Positions 22,491-32,390 of a stretch of DNA of 64,000 bases are shown here, one piece after another. The DNA lies in contig JAUJYZ010000373.1 of NCBI GenBank assembly GCA_033675265.1, positions 139,001 to 203,000 of the forward strand, read 5' to 3'. Position numbers and translations under genes: made by a program. Below the pieces are notes generated by a model that saw only the letters and a program-made list of their open reading frames with translations, ran no database searches and was not told where the DNA came from. The stretch comes from Actinostola sp. cb2023 (lineage: Eukaryota; Cnidaria; Anthozoa; Actiniaria; Actinostolidae). The first letter of the stretch is position 1. Each line of letters starts with the position of its first letter.

Positions 22491-23082
22491 ATGTTAAATA
22501 ACATAGAACAAGATAAGATTATCATTAATGGAAAATCATTCAATATCCACCCAGTTTATAACCTTTATGCTAGTAGTGAAGATGGCTATATTATTCACGT
22601 TGTAAGAAGAATTCCTTTGAAAGGTTTTTTGAATAGTGCTGGATATAAAAGTATTTATGTTAGAAAATGTGGTGAAAATTGTAAGAAAACATTTTTATTT
22701 CATAATTTCATTTGATGATAAGGTTAACAACCATATAAATAACAATAAAATGGATAATTGTTTGTCCAATTTACAACTTACCACACAACAGCAGAATGGT
22801 AGAGATTATTCATTCGCTGCAAAAAAACATCAAAATAAGAGGTGTGTGAAAGCATTAAACTGTTTTACAAATGAAGAAACTTGTTTTAATAGTATGTATG
22901 CTGTTCAACAACATCTAGGGATTAATGCGGGTTTAGTTAAGATGGCTTGTGATGGTACTAACAACGTTAAATCTGGTATTTCAAAAGTTGATTTTTGTCG
23001 GTATAAATTTTCATACATTCAAAAAGAAGATCTACCTGAAAATTTTAAGAAATCTGCTAACAAACGACCAAAGAAAAAGTAG
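22491..23082 (+). pseudogene. Polinton HNH endonuclease with NUMOD-like tail, frameshifted
   Basis: The frame begins MLNNIEQDKIIINGK at the edge of the left TIR and shifts once near 22700. The second half contains HINNNKMDNCLSNLQL, the N...H/N core of an HNH homing-type nuclease. It then has a segment like the DNA-binding NUMOD1 repeat (FNSMYAVQQHLGIN ... VKSGISKV). Such enzymes cut double-stranded DNA and are common passengers in large DNA viruses and virus-like elements. It faces inward from the left TIR, as polymerase B does from the right, so each TIR acts as the promoter region. The break could be decay or sequence error. Confidence 0.65.
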
Positions 23083-23183
23083 TTATTATAAAACCATATA
23101 AATATTTTTACATCATTGATTTTCTAATTAATAATGTAATTCGGGGAGGTTTTCATTTTTTTATCGCAATTGTGTTGGAACAT

Positions 23184-24336
23184 TTACCGAAACATATACC
23201 AAGCTAGCCCAGCAGCAGCTCCGACTGTTATCATCGCTAAATTAGTATCATGTTTTTTTGATGTCGGTGAAGGTTTTACATCTGGTTTATCTAATTTATT
23301 TGAAATATCTGGTTTATCATTCTGATGTGGTAATTTAACCTTTGAATGACTCATGTTATTATGTTTTATACCTACCGATTTTGTTTCAGCATTAATATCA
23401 TTCACACCAAATTTCATATCGGTTGCTTTTAATAGTTTGTTATTATAAGCAATAACAGAATTTGTGTTTATTACAAGATTTGATGGTAGTAACCAACAAC
23501 CAACTGCTACGGCAAGATCTAATTTTTGTTTTGCTTGTTGAATAGCTAGTTGATATCTTTGTATACTTTTAGAAATGTCTGTCTCAACAATAGATGATTC
23601 AAATAGTTGTAAGAATACTGTTTGCGTCTCTTGTGCAGAACCAGAATTGTCAATAATGCTTGATCGTGTTTGTACTTGAGCTCCCAAAATACAATACACA
23701 TAAGCCTCAATAGACTGGTTCAATCGTGACAGACCAGCTCGGGTCAAACCCTTTGATTCATTTAGCATAAAATAACTATATGGATGCTCTTGTAGTGGAG
23801 AGATATGGTCTAGCTTATAACCACCCCAAGAACCACTTTCATCTTTGAACTTGAATGTGCCACCAGGCCACTTATTTGTATACTTACCGTCTACTTTTTT
23901 ATCATACGCTTCTTTATTGTTTTATATTACTGCGAAAATCCTTGTATCGCGACCTTTCGTTTTGTAAACTTCAGCTGGATTTTGGATTTTTCTGTTCCGT
24001 CAACATATATTTTGCACTAATTAGTACTAAATACAATACAAAACAATAGAACTGTCACTATTTAGTGATTTAAATAATGATGTTTATGCTGAGTAACTTT
24101 GTACTCAAGAAATTGACATTTATAGTGATTGTCGGAACAGAAAAACCCAAAATCCAACTGAAGTTTTCAAAACGAAAGGTCGCGATACAAGGATTTTCGC
24201 TGTAAATTGGTGCTCTCATAAATTCCTTAAAAGTATTAAGTAAAATTTCAGTTAAGCAAATTAATAAAACTATTTTTATGAATCTGTTTTTAGAATTTTC
24301 TAATGCTTTCAATCGTTTTTCAAGATCATCAGACAT
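23184..24336 (-). pseudogene. Polinton two-membrane-segment protein, interrupted by a MITE
   Basis: The N-terminal part (24336 to 24206) starts MSDDLEKRLKALENSKNR, a short coiled coil, then a membrane segment (FIKIVLLICLTEILLN). After the 279-bp MITE the frame resumes at about 23926 and runs to 23184. It ends in a Lys/Pro-rich linker and a C-terminal membrane helix (NLAMITVGAAAGLAWYMF). I recognise no enzyme. Similar proteins seem to recur in cnidarian Polintons (recollection). It could be a virion membrane or entry-related component, but this is not shown. Confidence 0.6.
23927..24205. mobile_element. Palindromic MITE in a Polinton gene
   Basis: Inverted ends of the type TTAC(T/A)GCGAAAATCC continue for ~75 bp. 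It is 279 bp and non-coding, and it splits the two-membrane-segment protein frame. The target duplication was not resolved. Confidence 0.8.
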
Positions 24337-24425
24337 TGTATATTATAAGTTTTATCCTTTTAAACATCTATCATATCGCAACTTGTATATATACCCTCCA
24401 TAAGGTGTTGTATCAAAGGATAACG

Positions 24426-25025
24426 TTATTTCTTTGGATTTATAAGCTGCTCTACAATCTCCTTTTTCAATTCCTCCCTCAACTTTTGAACATCTGGAAC
24501 ATGGTTTTTTTTAAAATCCTTATTCCGTTTCACCCTAATACTACTCTTTAGTTTTTCATATTTATGTAACTCAGTCATAATGTGTTCAAATTCTTTCTCA
24601 TCAATCTTGTTATCACTCAAGGCTTTTGATACAAGATCACTTATACTATCTTCTTTTGATTTTGCAAGCTGAATAGTATTTTCATGTTTTGTTACCTTTT
24701 TAGTAAGTTTTTTCGTGAAAACTGTACAACTAGCTGATATTAAACCTAACAACCCACCAACAGCAGATAAAGGAACACCAACAATTATACCAGGTCCTGT
24801 TAAACTAGTAGTTACACCAGAACCAGTTAAAATGACAGACAAGACGACACCTGTTGCAACTGCAGTTTTATGAAATATTCCTCGTATCTTAGCATATTTT
24901 TTCCTAACATTTTCGTAATGTTTTACCTCTGTTCCTAGTTGAGACAAAACCATATTTACTTTGTGTAATCTGAAGTTTTCACCAGTTTGTGGTATATCTG
25001 GATAAATCGCATCATAATCAACCAT
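24426..25025 (-). CDS. Polinton glycine-rich membrane protein (199 aa)
   Basis: The frame is intact. Residues ~50-100 form a long hydrophobic, Gly/Ser-rich double membrane segment (VATGVVLSVILTGSGVTT ... VGGLLGLISASC). A charged, helical C-terminal half follows (DEKEFEHIMTELHKYEKL). The TATATATA run sits directly before the ATG. No family is recognised. The position in the structural gene block suggests a virion membrane or membrane-perturbing protein (inference). Confidence 0.7.
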   Translation of the reverse strand: MVDYDAIYPDIPQTGENFRLHKVNMVLSQLGTEVKHYENVRKKYAKIRGIFHKTAVATGVVLSVILTGSGVTTSLTGPGIIVGVPLSAVGGLLGLISASCTVFTKKLTKKVTKHENTIQLAKSKEDSISDLVSKALSDNKIDEKEFEHIMTELHKYEKLKSSIRVKRNKDFKKNHVPDVQKLREELKKEIVEQLINPKK

Positions 25026-25052
25026 ATATATATAATATTATCTTTTATTTTT

Positions 25053-26817
25053 TTATATGATTTCAATTACCATTCGCATAGGGTAAATTCCAGTGTTAAT
25101 GCTTTGGTTGCTAGAATCTGCGACCCAAATCCTAATACTATTAATATAATCATCATTTTTAATAGGTGTGCTCAATGGATTATTATAGGATATCTTTTCT
25201 CCAGCCTTGTTTAATTCAACACATGCTAATATTTGGGAATAATTATTATTTAAGTAATGGTCCGCGTAAGAAGTAGGCAAATTGAGCTACATTCTTGCAC
25301 AAATGACAGTTAGTATCAAATTTAATGAGATTAAAATGCGCCCTTCCTATTGGTTATCGGCGCCAAACGCGCGAATTTTGAATTTCAATTTAGAACTGTA
25401 ATGCAGAGGGATACTTTTTGAAAAATGTTTAACCACATATCATTGAATGACTTTATAGCATTTATACATGGGGAACAGCTAGAAAACATTACTTTTCCTG
25501 AGTCGATCAGTACAAAGAGCAATTTGATATAGGAAATGACTGCTCAGTCTATTGTTCTACCGGCTATCACGTTGTAAACATCGGTGACAATTGACATACA
25601 ACACCTTCATAATACAAGTACAAAGAGCATTTGTAGCGAATATCAAGCAACTCTAAAAGAACGAAAATAGTTCTTGGGCTTTAAATTAAATGTTGCTGAC
25701 AACAAAAACTATGAATATCCTTCCTCTCCTGTTGTTATCCGAAGTTCACCACTTGAAACACAGATTCAAAGTTTTTATTGAGAAATAAAAGTTCATCTGG
25801 CTACAATTCTATTACATACGCATTCCTTTTTCTGATATTGTATCGTCCATCGCTGTTAACCCGGCAAATCTCAAAAGCCGTGGCGATCTTTAGTTCGGCG
25901 TCGGTACGTGACCCCACTCGTCACGGCAGTGCGGACAACACGCTGGCCGGGAACACGATGGCTTTCTAGGCCATAAAAGTAACCTTACATAGAAACAGTT
26001 ATGCACATTGTACTGTAAAAACGTTGTTCACATAAATATGCATCTATTCAAAACAAAAACTGACCAATTTTTAGAGTAAAACGATAGAAACCGAAGTGAA
26101 ATTACCAGAAGGCATCCTGCTGCTTCACTTTGCAAACACATCGGATGTGACAATAGTGCCAGTTCCCCATATCACACAAACGTAAGACTTGGTAAACACA
26201 AAGGAAAAAGGATTGGGACCGAGATTATCCAAAAATATGATAATAAAATATAATTTTGGCGGGATTTATCACGATTTTAATGCTTTCAGCCAATCAGAAT
26301 TGCGTATTTATGTTTGCTGATCCAATTAAAATTTCACAGCTTTTCACATTCCATGCATTATATGTGCCTACTTCTTACGCGGACCATTACTTAATATAAC
26401 TTGTGTAGAATCAATAAGATCACAATAAATACAGACATCTTGAGTAGGTTGACTAATATTGATGTTATAATTGGTATTTGCTCCAAGACTTATTGTAATG
26501 TTTAATAATTTTGATAAACTTACATTTAATTCAACCTCTACTGTCGGGGTGATATTATATTTTTTATCTACAATTGTGATTGAAACCGCTTTATCAACAA
26601 CATTTTTAAAACTAAAATTAGTGTAGTTTCCTTTCGGAATCCGTATCAAAACATTCCCATCTCCATCTGAAATAGTTCCTTCACTTGGAAGATTATACAA
26701 ATGATTATGAAAACTACAACTTACAAGTGATATATGTGTACTCTTTTTAATAGGATTTTTAAACCACAAGGTTTCATCTGCTTTTGTTTTTTCAAATACA
26801 ATATTACCATTTATACT
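25053..26817 (-). pseudogene. Possible Polinton minor capsid protein, interrupted by a TIR element
   Basis: The upstream part (to 26394) has the segment FKNPIKKSTHISLVSCSFHN, then beta-rich sequence. After the inserted element the frame resumes at 25252 (YSQILACVELNKAG) and stops at 25053. A joined length of about 190-210 residues and the beta-rich composition would suit a single-jelly-roll minor capsid (penton-like) protein, but this is inferred. No ATG is in frame at the N-terminus. An ATG at about 26815 lies one base out of frame, so a further single-base break is likely. Confidence 0.5.
25253..26391. mobile_element. 1.14-kb TIR element with TA duplication
   Basis: The ends are inverted copies of AGTAATGGTCCGCGTAAGAA continuing to GTAGGCA. 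TA is present on both sides (25251-25252, 26392-26393), and removing the element with one TA restores the host reading frame exactly. A TA target fits Tc1/mariner-type mobilisation. No transposase is present, and a 63-codon frame at 25778-25969 has no motif. Confidence 0.85.
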
Positions 26818-26823
26818 ATATAA

Positions 26824-26955
26824 TCATCTTTTCTTTTGATATCTTTCAACAAAATACAAAACAACAGCAACTATCAATAACCAAGCGTTTTTAGTTAGGA
26901 ATCCAATAACCTCACCCGCGGTTCTGAAAATAAAGCTAGCAATTGCTCCTACCAT
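26824..26955 (-). pseudogene. C-terminal membrane tail of the coiled-coil protein, in a shifted frame
   Basis: A 43-codon frame (MVGAIASFIFRTAGEVIG ...) is strongly hydrophobic and ends with a basic tail (VERYQKKR). The same frame is open upstream to 26979 and joins smoothly onto the end of the 285-residue protein if one base is missing in the AAAAA run at about 26975. It is therefore better read as the lost C-terminus of that protein than as a separate small gene. A genuine 43-residue membrane protein is the alternative. Confidence 0.6.
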
Positions 26956-26972
26956 ACCTGGCAATATATCAC

Positions 26973-27830
26973 CTAATTTTTACCAAGGGTTTTTAATCCG
27001 TTTCCTAAACCCTTTACAACACCGGATAATCCCGATTTTAGACTAGAAATAATAACAACAATAATAATACCAACTGCAGATACAACAGAAAAAACTGTAA
27101 AACCATACTTTTTAAAAACAGCTTTTATACGATCTCTCAGAGACATTCGCTCTTCTATAACATCATTTTGTTCTTCTAATTGTTCAATCTCATTTCTAGT
27201 TTCTTCAATCTGTTCACGGAGTGATATATTCAATCTCTCTCTAACACCTTGAGAATCAGCTTGAGAAATATTATTCAATTCTTCTTCTAATGTTTGTAAT
27301 TTTTCTCGATGTGAAAAAATAGTTCTTTCATTATTCTCAACAACTTTTTCAGCAGGATCTCCAAGATAGTTTACAATTGTTTTAGGTAACTTACCATTTA
27401 ATTCACCCTCAGCATTAAACAGAACATGGGGTTTGCTGCCCAGTCTATTAAATCTTACTATCACTCTATCATATTCATCAATTGTAGTGACGAATGGAGA
27501 GTTTTTAGGATTTACATTAGGATACTTGGATTTGATTATATCCCAAGCTTCTTCAACTCTTTCTTCACGATGTTTAACAAGGTCTACCATTTCTATGTCT
27601 TCTCTTACCCTTCCTTCCCAATCTTCATTGCTTTCATCTGAGTTCTTAAATAATTTATATCCGCGTTCTTTTGATATACCCCTTCTACTAAACCGTTCTT
27701 TAGTTCTTTCCCACCAAGTTTGTCTAGTTTCTTTTTGTTGTGGTAATAATTCCTGTATATCACCATCTGTGATAGGGTCGTTTATATCTGCTGTTTCAAG
27801 TGGATTAAAATCTAAACCATCGGCTTCCAT
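26973..27830 (-). CDS. Polinton coiled-coil membrane protein (285 aa, probably truncated)
   Basis: The order is an acidic N-terminus, a basic-aromatic segment (TWWERTKERFSRRG), a middle domain, a long coiled coil (residues ~165-230, REKLQTLEEELNN ... EIEQLEEQNDVIEERM), then a membrane helix (VFSVVSAVGIIIVVIISSL) and a glycine-rich end. The ATG is preceded by TATATAGTAA. No enzyme signature is seen. A structural or membrane-anchored virion role is plausible. A single-base break seems to separate it from the last ~50 residues (see 26824-26955). Confidence 0.65.
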   Translation of the reverse strand: MEADGLDFNPLETADINDPITDGDIQELLPQQKETRQTWWERTKERFSRRGISKERGYKLFKNSDESNEDWEGRVREDIEMVDLVKHREERVEEAWDIIKSKYPNVNPKNSPFVTTIDEYDRVIVRFNRLGSKPHVLFNAEGELNGKLPKTIVNYLGDPAEKVVENNERTIFSHREKLQTLEEELNNISQADSQGVRERLNISLREQIEETRNEIEQLEEQNDVIEERMSLRDRIKAVFKKYGFTVFSVVSAVGIIIVVIISSLKSGLSGVVKGLGNGLKTLGKN

Positions 27831-27862
27831 TTACTATATATTAATAGATAATAATTAGTTTT

Positions 27863-28408
27863 TTATATAAATTTCGATGCTAAATACCCTGCTCCCAACA
27901 TACCACCACCCACATACATCATTTCATACTGTTTTTGCTTTTTGTTAGCTATCATAATGTATGCTATCATAAGCAGGTTGGGATAGAATCGTCTAATATA
28001 TTGAACCACTTTCGTGTGTAGATCATATTCATCTTGTATCTTGAATGCCAACGTTTTGGGGTTGTTAAACATTCTATAATATCCATATTTTCTTATGGAT
28101 GGTAGCACCTCCTTAGTAACCCATCTCTTGAATACCTTAGCTGATTCCAACTTTGATCTTAAAATAAGAGAGTATAAACCACTTTCATTCATAAAAATAG
28201 AGTGTCTGACCTGACCGCCCGTTTTGGTCGGGTAGGTTTTTTTATCCTCTTCATCTACATGCATCCGTATTGCTTTGTCTGTATTTTCATATTTTAAAAC
28301 TCTTGCAACATCAATACCTTTGAACCATATATTCTGTTTATCATCTATGTATGTATCTATAGAAATACCAAGTTTTATGTTTTCAAATTTTCTAATTGAT
28401 AATGACAT
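27863..28408 (-). CDS. BRO-N domain protein (181 aa), altered C-terminus
   Basis: Residues ~5-115 match a BRO-N (antirepressor-like DNA-binding) domain: WFKGIDVARVLKYENTDKAI, FMNESGLYSLILRSK and FKRWVTKEVLPSIRKYG. This domain is widespread in large DNA viruses and their relatives. After a short helical linker (IQDEYDLHTKVVQYIRRFYP), related proteins often have a nuclease-like C-terminal domain. Here there is instead a ~35-residue tail with Gly-rich hydrophobic sequence (MYVGGGMLGAGYLASKFI). This suggests an internal deletion that fused two reading frames. It has a TATATATT box before its ATG. Confidence 0.82.
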   Translation of the reverse strand: MSLSIRKFENIKLGISIDTYIDDKQNIWFKGIDVARVLKYENTDKAIRMHVDEEDKKTYPTKTGGQVRHSIFMNESGLYSLILRSKLESAKVFKRWVTKEVLPSIRKYGYYRMFNNPKTLAFKIQDEYDLHTKVVQYIRRFYPNLLMIAYIMIANKKQKQYEMMYVGGGMLGAGYLASKFI

Positions 28409-28489
28409 ATTATATATTATTATATAGTAATATTACTTTAAGTGATATCTTAAAATAATAATGATTTATCTCCTAAGATAATATACATT

Positions 28490-29068
28490 TTATGCATTAT
28501 CTCCTAAGATAACAGCTTGTTTAATCTCTTCCTCTAAATTATTATGTATGAGAGGTGGAGCTAACCAATCATCACCACTATTACTAATCTTAACATGTTT
28601 TGCTAGTTGAACTAAACAGCTTGATAGAGCCACCATTCTCCCACCTTTTAAAACAATATAACCTGCTATATTATTCAGTTCTTGTTTCAGCATCTCATTG
28701 TTTTGTAAGTCATTACACAGCTCTTTGTTATCATCAATAGGGACTATATAAGAAAGAATTCCAACAGAGACCTCTATAGCTGTATCGACTAGGGTATTTG
28801 TGACTTTGTTTCCTAGAATAATTTGATATCGGTTATAATATTTCTCAATATCCTTTGCTGATAATTTCTTAACATCACCTAGGGACATTTTAATTCCTGT
28901 ATATTGGTCAATAGTACCAAGTACTGCCAGAATTGATAGTTGTTCTCTCTTTTCTTCTACCTCTGTTGAATTATCATTTTTCTTAGTTGTTTTTTTCTTT
29001 GGTTTCTTTTCTACTATTTCTTCTGGTATAGTTTTATCATCTGTATATTGATCAAGAATCGATGTCAT
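28490..29068 (-). CDS. Conserved-looking Polinton protein of unknown function (192 aa)
   Basis: The frame is intact, with a Lys/Thr/Glu-rich disordered N-terminus (KKPKKKTTKKNDNS), then a mostly helical domain (LGTIDQYTGIKMSLGDVKKL, later AGYIVLKGGRMVALSSCL). It lies between BRO-N and the packaging ATPase, in the structural block. No motif is recognised. Its codon and base use match its neighbours. Confidence 0.65.
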   Translation of the reverse strand: MTSILDQYTDDKTIPEEIVEKKPKKKTTKKNDNSTEVEEKREQLSILAVLGTIDQYTGIKMSLGDVKKLSAKDIEKYYNRYQIILGNKVTNTLVDTAIEVSVGILSYIVPIDDNKELCNDLQNNEMLKQELNNIAGYIVLKGGRMVALSSCLVQLAKHVKISNSGDDWLAPPLIHNNLEEEIKQAVILGDNA

Positions 29069-29100
29069 GCATTATAATAATATATATACATTTTTTATTT

Positions 29101-29730
29101 TTAAATGTTAACACTCGGAATTTCAATGTATGATTGATATGGGTGCCTCAAACAAAAACACATTCTTGAGTATTTTTCTGATTTTAATGTTTTAATAAAA
29201 GACTTCCGCTCTTCAAATCCTATATTTCCTTCATATTCCTCAAACAGAGTTTTTTCACACAACAGATTGGGATTATAAAATGAAATAATACACCCAACAT
29301 TTTCTCGAAATGGTTTAGCTATACTTGATAATTGTTGAGTTAATACCCATAGGGATAACCCTTCATGCCTCCCACTGTATGCTAATTTAATAAACTTGTT
29401 TGATCTTTGTTTGAGATCCTTTGAAAATGCGCAATCGTCTAATATTATTAATGTGTTCGTGCCAGAGAATACTGTTTGGCAACATGAAAGTAAATCATTT
29501 ATCTCATCCGCATCATCTGATTCTGGTGATAGAACAATAAACCTATTATCATTCTGAGCAAATCCGTTATATGTTTTATTTTTCGAATAGGTTGGACATA
29601 TTAGAACTATATATTCAAAAACATTTCTATATACCCCTCTTAGTATATCAACTAAATATTTTGTCTTTCCACAATTCGTTGGTCCTGTTATAATACAGTG
29701 AAATGGTGTCTTACCTTTCAATTCTTCCAT
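29101..29730 (-). CDS. Genome-packaging ATPase (FtsK/HerA, A32-like)
   Basis: The intact 209-residue frame starts with a Walker A motif at residues ~14-24 (ITGPTNCGKTKYLVD). It has a Walker B motif near residue 95 (TLIILDDCAF) and a sensor-like segment (LWVLTQQLSSIAKPFREN). This is the compact packaging ATPase carried by Polintons and adenovirus-like elements, which drives DNA into the capsid using ATP. It sits next to the probable major capsid gene, the usual Polinton pairing. The ATG follows TATATATGG closely. The call is firm for the family; in vivo packaging is inferred. Confidence 0.88.
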   Translation of the reverse strand: MEELKGKTPFHCIITGPTNCGKTKYLVDILRGVYRNVFEYIVLICPTYSKNKTYNGFAQNDNRFIVLSPESDDADEINDLLSCCQTVFSGTNTLIILDDCAFSKDLKQRSNKFIKLAYSGRHEGLSLWVLTQQLSSIAKPFRENVGCIISFYNPNLLCEKTLFEEYEGNIGFEERKSFIKTLKSEKYSRMCFCLRHPYQSYIEIPSVNI

Positions 29731-29752
29731 ATATATATTAGTAAATAATACT

Positions 29753-30997
29753 TTAATACAGAATCGATTTCAAATTGCTATCTTGAATTTCCATCAAAGC
29801 ATCGGCAATGACAAACATATAACAATTGATGGTTCCTGATCCGCCGGTTTTTCTCTTCATCTCCAGTTTAACACCGTCTTTTGTGCTATTCAAAACCAAA
29901 CCATTACCATGAATACCATTATCTGGGTAAGTTCTCAAATCAATCCATAAGGCAAATTTATCTGAATAAAAATCTTTAGGCGTGATATTATCAGTCTCAC
30001 CAAATCTTGATCTAATTGAATTCCAAAAATCAGTAGGTAACATACCTTTACCGAATAATTTATTTGGCATTCCGTCAACGTTGATATTGACTTGTGTGAT
30101 ACTAGGAGATACAAACTTTTCACTATCTCTAGCACCTCCGGTATACACATCAGTAAATAGCATTAAAATACCACTCATCGACCGCCGGGGGATATTAACA
30201 TGTTCGTTAATCACACTGTCAGTGGCTTTATTAATCGTGAATGTTTTGTGGAGAAGAACGTTTTCATAATAGAACCCTTTGCCAACCTGGTATGCTGATA
30301 GAGCTTCACGTGCAAGATAATCACTAGCAATACACTCATATTCAAGCTCGATATTTGAAAGGCTGTAATTATATGCTTTAGTTATATCAGATGTTATTGC
30401 AACTTCTCCGCTTTGGGGAAGTGTAATCTCAAATGACAGATTATGAGAGAGTCCTTTTGCATAAAACACGCCATGACTATCTAAAATAGGGTGATTGATT
30501 GACATTCTATATTTATCTCCATAAACAGCTGCCAGAGCTACCTCCTTTGCATCTGTAGACACTTTATCACCTGCAGCTGTTCTAAGCTTTCGCATATTAA
30601 CCGTTGAAATACCCTCCCTCAACAGATTCTCCCTATCTCTTTTCGATAAATAGAGATCTTTATACGTTTCATACAATCCAATACGATGAGTATCTTGTAG
30701 AGTCTCCCCTCCATACAAAACCCGAACATGCGACTTTAGAGCTCTCCCCAAATTATTAACAACTGTATTATTTGCATGGCCTGTGGCAGCTAAATTTAGT
30801 TTAAAAATCAATGCTATTGACTTTGGGACGTATACAATATTATCAGACAACTTTGGTATGTGAATATACAATGTCTCTCCGGGATTAGCAGTACTTGGGT
30901 TGAAAGTCACACGATGGAGTGTTTTTTCAGCCTTCAATCCGAAAGGCTCAAGTGAAATCCGATTTACATCTAATATTTTTGGAATTGTTTGTGTCAT
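29753..30997 (-). CDS. Probable Polinton major capsid protein (414 aa)
   Basis: The intact frame is rich in beta-type sequence, for example ETLYIHIPKL, HVRVLYGGETLQ and INVDGMPNKLFG. It resembles the proteins annotated as F54H12.2-like in invertebrate genomes, which belong to Mavericks (family recollection). Its place beside the packaging ATPase and its length suit a double-jelly-roll capsid protein, though it is shorter than many. The start ATG is preceded by GGGTATATAA. It overlaps nothing and shares a ~40-bp divergent promoter region with the integrase gene. Structural modelling would be needed to prove the double jelly roll. Confidence 0.72.
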   Translation of the reverse strand: MTQTIPKILDVNRISLEPFGLKAEKTLHRVTFNPSTANPGETLYIHIPKLSDNIVYVPKSIALIFKLNLAATGHANNTVVNNLGRALKSHVRVLYGGETLQDTHRIGLYETYKDLYLSKRDRENLLREGISTVNMRKLRTAAGDKVSTDAKEVALAAVYGDKYRMSINHPILDSHGVFYAKGLSHNLSFEITLPQSGEVAITSDITKAYNYSLSNIELEYECIASDYLAREALSAYQVGKGFYYENVLLHKTFTINKATDSVINEHVNIPRRSMSGILMLFTDVYTGGARDSEKFVSPSITQVNINVDGMPNKLFGKGMLPTDFWNSIRSRFGETDNITPKDFYSDKFALWIDLRTYPDNGIHGNGLVLNSTKDGVKLEMKRKTGGSGTINCYMFVIADALMEIQDSNLKSILY

Positions 30998-31036
30998 TTA
31001 TATACCCTTATAAAAGATTATATATTTATATATAAT

Positions 31037-32024
31037 ATGGATAAAAAACTTTCAAAAATATACTATTCCGCTTATGGATATTGGAAAGGATATGATGCTA
31101 TTAATAAATTAGCAAATGCAGCAGATATTGATAAAAATATTGTAAAGAATTGGTTGGAGAAACAAGCATTATGGCAGATCTATTTACCACCTCCAAACTA
31201 TATCCCAAGGTATCATTGGAATATATCAAAACCAAATGAAATACATCAAGCGGATCTATTATTTCTTACACATGATATTGTTAAAAGAAAAACCTACAAA
31301 TATGCTCTTGTAGTAGTTGATATAGCTAGTAGATACGTTGATGCTGAACCCTTGACGTCTAAGTATTCAACAGAAGTATCTAAAGCTTTTAATAAAATAT
31401 ATTCTAGAAAATTACAATGGCCTGAAACAATGATGGTAGACCCAGGCACTGAATTTATGGGTGAAGTTACATCGATTATGAAAAAACATGGAATAAAACT
31501 ACAAAGATCAGAAGCTGGAAATCATAGAGCTCAAGCCCTAGTCGAGCGCTCTAATCGAACTATTGCTGAAAAGTTGTTCAGTCATCAATATGCTCAAGAA
31601 ATGTTGGCAGAAGATGAAAGATCCCGTGAATGGGTGCAGAGATTACCTGCTGTTATAAAAAGTATTAATAGTGGAGTAAAGAGAATAACTGGTAAAACAC
31701 CGACTGAATCGATAAAGCTAAAATCAGTTGATACTAAAGAGGTTGTTTATAAAAGACCTATTGGATTGAAAGAGGAAAGATTGCCAATGGGTGTGAAAGT
31801 TAGATATTTATATGCTCCTGGTGAGTTGGAAGGGGGGTGATAAACATCGTGCCACTGATCCAATATGGTCAATGGATATGTATGATATATCACGAACTGT
31901 AGTATCATCTGATCAACCTGTCTTATATTACCTCTCTGAAGGGGTCCCAAAACGTTCTTTTGTTCGAGAGGAATTACAAGTTGTTCCTGAAGACACTCAG
32001 TTACCACCTGATAGTGTAAAATAA
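31037..32024 (+). pseudogene. Polinton retroviral-type integrase, one frame break
   Basis: The start MDKKLSKIYYSAYG at 31037 was chosen over the in-frame ATG at 30989, which lies inside the divergent capsid gene. The core has the DDE residues in IHQADLLFLTH, MVDPGTEFMG and ALVERSNRT, with ~35 residues between the last two. The frame ends at 31840 in a run of six G. The next frame continues in register to 32024 (DKHRATDPIWSMDMYDI), an SH3/chromo-like C-terminal part. One extra G would explain the break. The enzyme would insert the element and make the target duplication. Confidence 0.85.
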
Positions 32025-32029
32025 AATAT

Positions 32030-32390
32030 ATGTTGGATTACCTTTTTGAATCTTCTGTTGGATTATCTTTTGAACCTTCTGTTGAACCTTCTGTTGGATT
32101 ATTTTTGAACCTTCTGTTGGAATACCTTTTGAACCTTCTGTTGAACCTTCTATTGAACCTTCTGTTGAATTATTTTTTGAACCTTCTGTTGAATTACCTT
32201 TTGAACCTTCTGTTGAACCTTCTGTTGGGCTACCTTTTGAATTATCTTTTGAACCTTCTGTTGAACCTTCTGTTGAATTATCTTTTGAACCTTCTGTTGG
32301 ACTATCTTTTGAACCTTCTGTTGGATTACCTTTTGAATCTTCTGTTGGACTACCTTTTGAACCTTCTGTTGGATTATCTTTTATAACCAT
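32030..32390 (-). repeat. Minisatellite with T-E-G-S coding unit
   Basis: Units of 15-27 bp based on GAACCTTCTGTTG are repeated about 20 times. On the minus strand one frame reads repeated PTEGSK/STEGSK units for ~100 residues. The tract fills the gap between the convergent integrase and polymerase B genes. It may encode a low-complexity extension of polymerase B or be an untranslated spacer. The leucine-rich translation on the other strand has no support. Confidence 0.75.

Noticed and set aside
25253..25290. Shared origin of the 1.14-kb element TIR and the Polinton TIR, since both contain GGTCCGCGT
   Set aside because: The match is limited to nine bases and the surrounding sequences are unrelated.
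27433..27858. 141-codon plus-strand frame in the Polinton
   Set aside because: It is antisense to the coiled-coil membrane protein and has no independent support.
32030..32386. Leucine-rich protein on the plus strand
   Set aside because: This is the antisense of the TEGS-type minisatellite. Periodic Leu-Leu pairs arise from the repeat unit.
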